From Dreissena polymorpha (taxonomy: Eukaryota; Mollusca; Bivalvia; Myida; Dreissenidae), in assembly GCF_020536995.1 (NCBI RefSeq), contig NC_068362.1, positions 105,111,325-105,175,324 on the forward strand: a stretch of DNA of 64,000 bases. The letters run 5' to 3'. A program made the translations under genes and the position numbers. Below are positions 57,094 through 64,000 of this stretch, in pieces (the first letter of the stretch is position 1; the number at the start of each line of letters is the position of its first letter). The notes below the pieces were generated by a model. It saw only the letters and a program-made list of their open reading frames with translations. It was not told the DNA's origin and searched no databases.

Positions 57094-57614
57094 TTATTGT
57101 TCTTGTTGCTGCTGCTGCTGCTGCGACTGGGCCATAGACAGAGATGTAGTGAGTCCCGACGCCGAAGTCGCCACCCCAAACCCGAGAATTGCCGACAACA
57201 ACTGTTGTTGAATGGCGTCAATCGCATACTGCTCTCCAGGCCTAAGGTTCACATTATTTGAGAACAACATATCGAGGTCAGTCACATTAACAGACGTGTC
57301 ACGCAATGCCTGCTCTACCTGTTGGATCAGATCGTTTCAGTTCGAGCGACTTGTCCGGCCTAATTTGTCGACGCCCATCATCCAATTGTTGCTAAGCGAC
57401 ATCGATGCTGAGACGGAAGTCAATTCACCAAGGCTCTGCTGTTGGAAGTGTTGATGTAGCCAACATGAGAGGAGATATTGATAGGAGGCTTGGTATTCTG
57501 ACGCAAGACGTCTTCATGCTGAATTTCTTAAGCGAGTTGTAGTATGTGTGCAAGAAGGGGGCTGTTATCGACTTTCACTTCAATGACGTTTGTCATGTTT
57601 GCTAGTAAAGTTCA
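57094..57614 (-). pseudogene. Unidentified broken coding stretch with Gln-rich end
   Basis: A strong minus-strand acceptor (CATTTCCTTTTCAG) precedes ATG (57596) opening MTNVIEVKVDNSPLLAHILQ. Further in-order peptides are INISSHVGYINTSNSRALVN, TSVSASMSLSNNWMMGVDKL, LIQQVEQALRDTSVNVTDLD, MLFSNNVNLRPGEQYAID and ILGFGVATSASGLTTSLSM, ending in a polyglutamine run coded by a CTG-type microsatellite. Composition and length are clearly protein-like. I do not recognise the family and cannot tell a host gene from a captured or viral one. It looks broken in about three places. The 53-bp array begins about 30 bp beyond its end. Confidence 0.5.
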
Positions 57615-57894
57615 CTGAAAAGGAAATGGAAAGTAAACTAAAACCAGATTGTTTAGTGACACATGAATAAGCCTTGCAACACCTTACTTTACAGACCTGT
57701 TTTTAAAATGCCAAACATTGTGCCTAAAATTGATATTTAGAATATTGCAATTAATTGTTCACCAATTAGAACTCAGAATAACGTAGTATCAATGTTTTAC
57801 GCGCACCAACTTGAAATTGGAATTTTTGGTTTTGTAGCAAGGTGTTATATTTATTTTTTGTAAATCAAAAACAGGCATTACTTGAGCAATTTAG
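57615..57894. other. No gene recognised
   Basis: AT-rich; a possible intron upstream of the minus-strand coding stretch. Confidence 0.4.
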
Positions 57895-58125
57895 AATGTG
57901 AGACTGTACACCTTTAATTGTGTGACTATAAAACTTTAAATGTGAGAATACATAATTTTAAATGTGATATATATACTCAGCAACTTAAAATGTGAGACAA
58001 CACAACTTTTAATGTTACAATCTACATATTTAAGTGTGAGTCTGCACACCTTTAAATGTGACAGTTTATGACTTATACCTGAGACTTAACAACTTTAAAT
58101 ATGAGACAATACAACTGTATGGCAT
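57895..58125. repeat. Degenerate minisatellite, AACTTTAAATGTGAGAC
   Basis: Eight or nine irregular copies, spaced 25-30 bp, of ACTTTAAATGTGAGA followed by CTACACA-like words. Confidence 0.75.
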
Positions 58126-58184
58126 TTAATAAGAAACAATAGATGTGAGTTCAAAATAGTAATTTAATTTAGTGAAATAAGCAA

Positions 58185-59300
58185 ACTAGAGCTTTGTCAA
58201 AGACGTGATGAATACCCCCACATGCCGCATTGACACATAATATTTTGCATGCCGTCTTCACAAAAACAGCAAACACCATGCTCAATTTTTAAAACGCAGT
58301 AAGTGACCCCTTGACCTAGTTTTTGATCTAGCATGGCCCATGTTCGAACTTGGCTTTCAGATTATCTAGATAAAACTTCTGACCAAGTTTGGTGAAGATC
58401 GGATGAAAACTACTTGAATAAGAGAAAGGACACCATACTGAATGTTAAAAAAAGCACAAAGTGACCCAGTGACCTAGTTTTATGCTCGGCATGGCCCATG
58501 TTGAAACTTGTCCTTAAGATCATTCAGATAAAACTTGTGACCAAGTTTGGTGAGGATTGGATGAAAACTACTTGAATTAGAGAGCGGACAACATGGTGAG
58601 GTTTAAAACGCACTAAGATACCCTGTGACCTAGTTTTTGACCCGGCATGACCTATATTCAACTTGACCTAGACATCATCTAGATACAACTTCTGACCAAG
58701 TTTGATAAAGATTGGATAATAACTACTTGAATTAGAGAGCGGCCAACATGGTGAGGTTAAAAACACACTAAATGACCACGTGACCTAGTTTTTGACCCGG
58801 CATGGCCCATGTTCGAACTTGACCTACACATCATCTAGTTACAACTTCTGACCAAGTGTGGTGAAGATCGGATTTAAACTACTTGAAATAGAGAGCGGAC
58901 ATGCTCAATGTGTAAAACGTACTAAGTGACCCCGTGACCTAGTTTTTGACCCGGCAATGCCCATGTTTGAACTTGACCTCAAAATCATCTAGATACAACT
59001 TCTGACCAAGTTTGGTGAAGATCGGATGAAAACTACTTGAATTAGAGAGCGGACAACATGCTGATTGTTTAAAACGCACCAAGTGACCTCATGACCTAGT
59101 TTTTGACCCGGAAAGGCCCATGTTTGAACTTGGCCTAGACATCATGAAGATACAACTTCTGACCAAGTTTGGTGAAGATCGGATGAAAACTACTTGAATT
59201 AGAGAGCGGACACTTAATACAGTCAGACCGACAGACCAACTGACAGACAGACAAGTTCACTCCTATATACCCCCTAAACTTCGTTTGTGGGGGTATAATT
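58185..59300 (-). mobile_element. Tandem-cored element, minus orientation, about 7 units
   Basis: Reverse-complement start: TAATTATACCCCCACAAACG, then AAGTTTAGGGGGTATATAGG (59300 inward), then a GTCTGTCTGTCAGTTGGTC microsatellite. Units near 117-130 bp contain, on the plus strand, GACCTAGTTTTTGACCCGG, ACTTCTGACCAAGTTTGGTG, AAGATCGGATGAAAACTAC and TTGAATTAGAGAGCGGAC. The other end is AACTAGAGCTTTGTC (58185), that is AAAGCTCTAGTT on the minus strand, close to the CTCTTGTT family end. Its core matches the single unit in 16658-18817. Confidence 0.85.
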
Positions 59301-59389
59301 AAGCCAGTTATTCTGAAAAAAAACTTTAAAATGTGCTATCACTAGGGGCTAGCTCTATTTTTACCTTTTTTGGATTGGGACTATTCGTG

Positions 59390-60850
59390 ACAAGAGCACC
59401 GCATTGCGGGTGCAGACCGCTCATCTATTTTCTTTTTAAAGGTGAAGGGACTCTCAATTTCAATCACAAAGGAGGGAGGGGTGGAGTGAAGAGAGGTGTA
59501 TGGTGTGGGAGTGTGGACATTTATTACATTATCTTCCAAAAATGGGAAAAAAAATGAAAAAAAAAATCGGGGGTGGGGGGGGGGGGTGGGTGGGTGGAAG
59601 GGGAATCTTTGGTGCGATGGTTGTACGTATTTCAAAAATAAAATAATAAAATAAATATTTGTGTTTTTTAACTGTTTCAAAAAAAAATTGGGGGGGGGGT
59701 GGGGTGGGGGGGGGGTGTAATGTGTAAGGATGTGGTGGTCATTTGTGAGATGATCTTAAAAAAAAAAATTAGGGGGGGAGGATTCGGGGGGGGGGGGGGG
59801 GGAGGGCACGGGGGATGGTTTGGGTGGAGTCTATTGTGGTAATTGTCAGCCAAGAGTAGTTTTGGCAAAGTATCAATCAAATCTAATCATAAATAAAGAA
59901 GTTATGGCAATTTTAGCAAAATCTAATAATTTGACCTTGAGAGTCAAGGTCATTCGAAGGTCAAGGTAAAATTTAACTTGCCAGGTACAGTTACTTAAGA
60001 TAGCATGAAAGTATTTGAAGTTTGAAAGCAATAGCATTGATACTTTAGAAGTAAAGTGGATCGAAACACAAAATTTAACCATATATTCAAAGTTACTAAG
60101 TCAAAAAAGGGCCATAATTCCATAAAAATGACAACCAGAGTTATGCAACTTGTCCTTTTACTGTACCCTTATGATAGTTTGCGAGTGTTCCAAGTATGAA
60201 AGCAATATCTATGATACTTTAGGGGTAAAGTGGACCAAAAAAAAAACATTAACAAATTTTTAATTTTCTAAGTATAAAGGGCCCATAATTCCGTCCAAAT
60301 GCCAGTCAGAGTTACATAACTTTGCCTGCACAGTCTCCTTATGATAGTTAATAAGTGTTGCAAGTATGAAAGCAATAGCTTTGATACTGTAGGAATAAAG
60401 TGGACCTAAACACAAAACTTAACCAAATTTTCAATTTTCTAAGTATAAAAAGGGCACATAATTCTGTCAAAATGCCAGTCAGAGTTACATAACTTTGCCT
60501 GCACAGTTCCCTTATGATAGTTAGTAAGTGTTGCAAGTATAAAAGCAATAGCTTTGATACTTAAGGAATAAAATTGACCTAAACACAAAACTTAACCAAA
60601 ATTTTCAATTTTTTAAGTATAAAAAGGGCACATAATTCTGTCCAAAATGCACGCCAGAGTTATCTAATTTTGCCTGCCTAGTCCCCTCATGATAGTAAGT
60701 AAGTGTACCAAGTTTGAATGCAATAGCATTGATACTTTCTGAGAAAAGTGGACCTAAACGCAAAACTTAACCGAACGCCGACGCCAACGCCGACGCCAAG
60801 GTGATGACAATAGCTCATAATTTTTTTTCAAAAAATGGATGAGCTAAAAA
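59390..60850 (+). mobile_element. Tandem-cored element, GAGCACCGCATTGCGGGT type, with G-runs
   Basis: Start hairpin ACAAGAGCACCGCATTGCGG, GTGCAGACCGCTC (59390). Next come three A-rich plus G-rich blocks (59550-59820). Then four to five units near 180-190 bp (about 59990-60770) with CATAATTCCGTCCAAATGCC, CTTATGATAGTTAGTAAG, TGCAAGTATGAAAGCAATAG and AAGTGGACCTAAACACAAAA. The end is GACGCCAACGCCGACGCC, AAGGTGATGACAATAGCTC. A block with AAGGTCATTCGAAGGTCAAG lies near 59950. Same overall plan as the other tandem-cored elements, different ends. Confidence 0.7.
59550..59820 (+). repeat. G-run blocks with quadruplex potential
   Basis: Three A-tract plus G-tract blocks: runs of up to 18 consecutive G near 59788-59805, and several GGGG groups separated by T near 59571-59597 and 59689-59716. 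Enough G-tracts for stable quadruplexes; also a likely place for assembly error. Confidence 0.85.
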
Positions 60851-60930
60851 ATCATAGTGTTTTGAATTTAATTGGGAAAATGGTTGTAGTTTTTGCTAAA
60901 CATAATTTAAACAAGGGACAAAATTGTCAC

Positions 60931-61448
60931 AAAACCAGGTTTTCATTGTGAAAAAAAATCTGATAAAGGGAGACAACTCAAACTGAACTTTTGAAATGAA
61001 CAAACAAAATTAACCCCCTTTGTAAGTTTGTTTTAAAATAAATCTATTTTTAGTCGTGGCGACCTTGACATTGGAGATATTGACGTGATTCTTTCGTGCG
61101 ACACACCGTCCCATGATGGTGAACAAATGTGCCAAATGATTTTAAAATCTCATAATGAATGACATAGTTATAGCCCAGACAAGCTCATTTATGGCTATTT
61201 TTTACCTTTGAACTCAAAGTGTGACCTTGACCTTGGAGATATTGACGTTATTTTTTCGCGCGACACACCGTCTAATGATGGTTAACAAATGTGCCAAATG
61301 ATTTTAAAATCTCACAATGAACAACAAAGTTATGGCCCGGACAAGCTTGTTCCGCCCGCCCGCCAGCCAGCCAGCCAGCCCGCCCGCATTCGCCAATCTA
61401 ATAACCAGTTTTTTCCTTCGGAAAACCTGGTTAAAAACCTGGTTAAAA
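60931..61448. mobile_element. Two-unit element with AACCAGGTTTTC inverted ends
   Basis: AAAACCAGGTTTTCATTGTG (60931) is matched in inverse by GGAAAACCTGGTTAAAAA (61419-61448, tandemly doubled). Two units about 185 bp apart share CTTGGAGATATTGACGT, GCGACACACCGTC, TGTGCCAAATGATTTTAAAA and AAGTTATGGCCCGGACAAGC. A CCGC/CAGC microsatellite (61351-61386) precedes the right end. TGACCTTGACCTT near 61212 contains AGGTCA half-sites in inverse. Confidence 0.7.
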
Positions 61449-61489
61449 ATGAGAATAAGTGTTATCAAGATAAATTGTGCTAAGGTTCA

Positions 61490-61975
61490 ACTTATACAGC
61501 TGCATAAGGAAACAAACTCAATTTGTAACCTATTAAAACATTGTTTGGGGTCAAACCTTGAATTGAGAACTTTAGCCAGTAATTATGGAAAAAATAAACT
61601 GTTTAAGATTAGGAATGGGACTCAATTTTGGCCACAATTTCGACAAAATGAATAACACTGTATGATCTCACCTGAAGCTCAAGAAGCTGAGCTGATATGC
61701 TGGCCTCGGTGATATTGCCAAAGGCTGAATTTGAGTTCTGATTAACTCAATGTTGCAACCTATCAAAACATTTTTTTTCTACTGGGAAACCATGAATTGA
61801 GAACTTAAGCCAGTAATTATGGATATAGACTTTTTGAGATAAGAATGGGGCTGAATTTCGGCCCCAATCTCAAAAAAATAATAAACACAGTAAGGTCTCA
61901 CCTGAAGCTCAAGGAGCTGAGATGACATGCTGGCCTTGTTGATATTGCTAAGAGGCGAGTTTGAGTTCTGCTTTC
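61490..61975. repeat. Two tandem copies of a 232-bp unit
   Basis: AAAACATT.TTTGGGG-like sequence, TTGAATTGAGAACTT, AGCCAGTAATTATGGA, ATTTCGGCCCCAATCTC and CTCACCTGAAGCTCAAG recur at about 61525 and 61757. Moderately diverged. Confidence 0.75.
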
Positions 61976-62164
61976 TTCAGGTTGCGAGTCGAAGGGCGTA
62001 CTGGACCACACAAGAAAACTGCTGTCATTTTCAAAGCCTTCTCAATTCAATGTGAGGCCTTTTTGGCTCGGAGTGCTAAGTGCTCATAACAAAACAGAAA
62101 ACAGAAACCAGACATGTTCACTTTAAGCACCTTGTTCACAATAGTGGGCGTAATTTGAGTCTGT
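61976..62164. other. No gene recognised
   Basis: Short spacer before the 59-bp array. Confidence 0.4.
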
Positions 62165-63350
62165 GGCACACCCCATGGATGTATGGATCTCTCAGTGTAT
62201 ACAACAAAGTCTTTACTGCCTTTCTGTGTCATCATGGATGTAATGTGCTGTGGGTGTTTAAACAACCAAGTCTTTACTGCCTTTCTGTGTCATCATGGAT
62301 GTATTGTGCTCTGGGTGTTTACAACCAAGTCTTTACTGCCTTTCTGTGTCAGCATGGATGTATTAAGCTCTGTGTTCACAGCCAAGTCATTACTGCCTCT
62401 ATGTGTAAGCATGGATGTATTGTGCTCTGAGTTCACAGCAAAGTCATTACTGCCTTTCTGTGTCAGCATGGGTGTATCGTGTTCTGTGTTCACAGCCAAG
62501 TCATTACCGCCTGTCTGTGTCAGCATGGGTGTAACGTGTTCTGTGTTCACAGCCAAGTCATTACTGCCTTTCTGTGTCAGCATGGATGTATTGTGCTCTG
62601 GGTATTCACAACCAAGTCATTACTGCCTTTGTGTGTCAGCATGTATGTATTATGCTCTGGGTGTTCACAGCATAGTCATTACTGCCTTTCTGTTTCAGCA
62701 TGGATATATCTTGCTCTGGATGTTCACAGCATAGTCTTTACTTCCTTTCTGTGTCAGCATGGATATATCTTCCTCTGGGTGTTCACAACCAAGTCATTAC
62801 TGCCTTTCTGTGTCAGTCTGGATGTAATATGTTCTGGGTGTTCACAGCATAGTCATTACTGCCTTTCTGTGTTAGCATGGATGTATCCTGCTCTAGGTGT
62901 TCACAGCTTAGTCATTACTGCCTTTCTGTATCAGCATGGATGTATTGTGCTCTGGGTGTTCACAACCAAGTCATTACTGCCTTTCTGTGTCAGCCTGGAT
63001 GTATTATGTTCTGGGTGTTCACAGCATAGTCATTACTGCCTTTCTGTGTTAGCATGGATGTATCGTGCTCTGGATGTTCACAGCTTAGTCATTACTGCCT
63101 TTCTGTATCAGCACGGATGTATTGTGCTCTGGGTGTTCACAACCAAGTCATTACTGCCTTTCTGTATCAGCATGGATGTATTGTGCTCTGGGTGTTCACA
63201 ACCAAGTCATTACTGCCTTTCTTTGTCAGCATGGATGTATCGTGCTGGAGGTGTTCACAACCAAGTCATTACTGCCTTTCTTTGTCAGCATGGATGTCTA
63301 GTGCTCTGGGTATTCACAACCAAGTCATTACTCCCTTTGTTTGTCAGTAA
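62165..63350. repeat. 59-bp minisatellite, about 20 copies
   Basis: Unit: CAGCATGGATGTATTGTGCT, CTGGGTGTTCACAACCAAGT, CATTACTGCCTTTCTGTGT. Starts of ATGGATG at 62234, 62294, 62354, 62411, 62468 and so on; unit length 56-60, mostly 59. Near 62820-63120 units alternate (ACAACCAAGT, ACAGCATAGT, ACAGCTTAGT) in a higher-order pattern of three units, about 178 bp. The 312-codon plus-strand frame across it cycles through all three unit frames and is not a gene. Confidence 0.95.
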
Positions 63351-63824
63351 CATTGCCAAAAGTCCGTTCTATTATGATATTTTGGCCGCTGAGAGGACAA
63401 TCTGGGGCAGTCCGTAACCCTACAGTCGTCCAAACTATTAACAGCAGAAGTATCCCACTAGGAAAGCTTACGCTTTTATTGTTCCTTGATTTTCTCCCGT
63501 TCAATTTCTGTTTGTCCCATAAAGATTGGAACAAGTTATTGAACGTTTTATTTTTCATGATATTTGTTGTGATGTCAAACAGCAACAACTGACTGTTGGC
63601 GTTACCATAACTACTGCTATTACTTTTCGTGTCTGTAACACTTGTCCCTCTCAGGCCCACAGGGAACTCTAGCTTAACAAAACTACCCAGGCTTATGTTT
63701 GGAAAACGTGACATGGGCATTGCGTTTGTTCAGAATAGAATCATGCTCAGAATTTCCTGCAGAACAGAGTTATTCAATCATGCTGACTTTTTGAGTCAGG
63801 AGGTCAAGGGGGATGAGTTAGAAG
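63351..63824. other. No firm gene
   Basis: A 130-codon minus-strand frame (63328-63720) and plus-strand frames overlap here without motifs. It may be the 3' untranslated part of the minus-strand exon candidate that follows. Confidence 0.3.
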
Positions 63825-63917
63825 TCAGGGGAGGGGAAGGGTCGTTCTGGACTGGGGCTCCTGCAGGTAGGGCTCGTGCGGTTGCTGGGCCAACTTGATA
63901 TCAATGCTGGTGCTCTG
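63825..63917 (-). CDS. Candidate terminal exon, product unknown
   Basis: A strong minus-strand acceptor (TTATTTTTGTTTTCAG, 63918-63933) is followed by 30 codons in phase 0: QSTSIDIKLAQQPHEPYLQE, PQSRTTLPLP, then TGA (63825). GC-rich relative to the flanks, as exons here are. The peptide has no domain. If real, it is the last coding exon of a gene that starts beyond the right edge of the window. Other phases of the same exon contain stops early. Confidence 0.35.
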   Translation of the reverse strand, partial: QSTSIDIKLAQQPHEPYLQEPQSRTTLPLP

Positions 63918-64000
63918 CTGAAAACAAAAATAACACAGTGGGTGATAGGAACTTGTAACAAATTATATTATAATCTATAACAAACTATGCCTCTTGACAG

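Noticed and set aside
62479-63417. 312-codon plus-strand open frame, the longest in the window
   Set aside because: It lies in the 59-bp minisatellite, and its peptide cycles because the unit has no stop in any frame. No start context or splice evidence.
1-64000. LTR retrotransposon, retrovirus-like or Polinton-like element
   Set aside because: I looked for paired direct repeats with TG/CA ends, primer-binding sites and protease or polymerase motifs by eye and saw none that I could support.

Overview
This 64 kb window is AT-rich, repeat-dense eukaryotic DNA without one intact protein-coding gene that I can support. Several independent repeat families (elements starting TATGCCCC with a hairpin and ending CTCTTGTT; a palindromic MITE with GCACAGGCTAAT; TCATGAAACTTGGTC tandem arrays opened by CCGTCCGT microsatellites) are ones I associate from memory with heterodont bivalve molluscs, most likely a dreissenid mussel. 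That assignment is inference.

Layout. 1-2195: two abutting tandem arrays. 3425-6395: a dead pogo/Tigger transposase on the minus strand, split by a tandem-cored element (3594-4900) whose 145-bp units carry nuclear-receptor half-sites. 6650-7802: a decayed, unidentified coding-like stretch. 11389-12745: a TAG-ended element with a 5-bp target duplication, followed by a broken hAT/DUF4371 transposase (12774-13430). 13.7-21.3 kb: scattered exons of a DNA2-like helicase on the plus strand, two of them split by transposons (a hAT remnant at 13909-14831; a tandem-cored element at 16658-18817 which itself contains a 1.88 kb inverted-repeat element). 19-23 kb: tandem arrays, a SINE-like repeat and MITEs. 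26135-27320: a TRIM pseudogene (RING, two B-boxes, coiled coil). 28610-30628: a foldback element and a 1.58 kb element with 87-bp inverted ends beginning CAC and a 5-bp duplication. 32.9-39.95 kb: a cluster of diverged duplications of one AT-rich noncoding segment. 40-49 kb: another tandem-cored element, a tRNA-derived repeat and a 3.0 kb element with about 455-bp inverted ends. 51906-52005: an assembly gap. 52.5-63.4 kb: minisatellites of 45, 53 and 59 bp, more tandem-cored elements, G-runs, and a few exon-like pieces on the minus strand.

There are no operons or cooperating genes here. The story is one of transposon nesting: old host genes (DNA2-like, TRIM) taken apart by DNA transposons and by tandem-repeat-bearing elements, and the repeats then amplified locally. 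I saw no LTR retrotransposon, retrovirus-like or Polinton-like element that I could support. Many calls rest on eye alignment without database searches; the confidence values reflect that.
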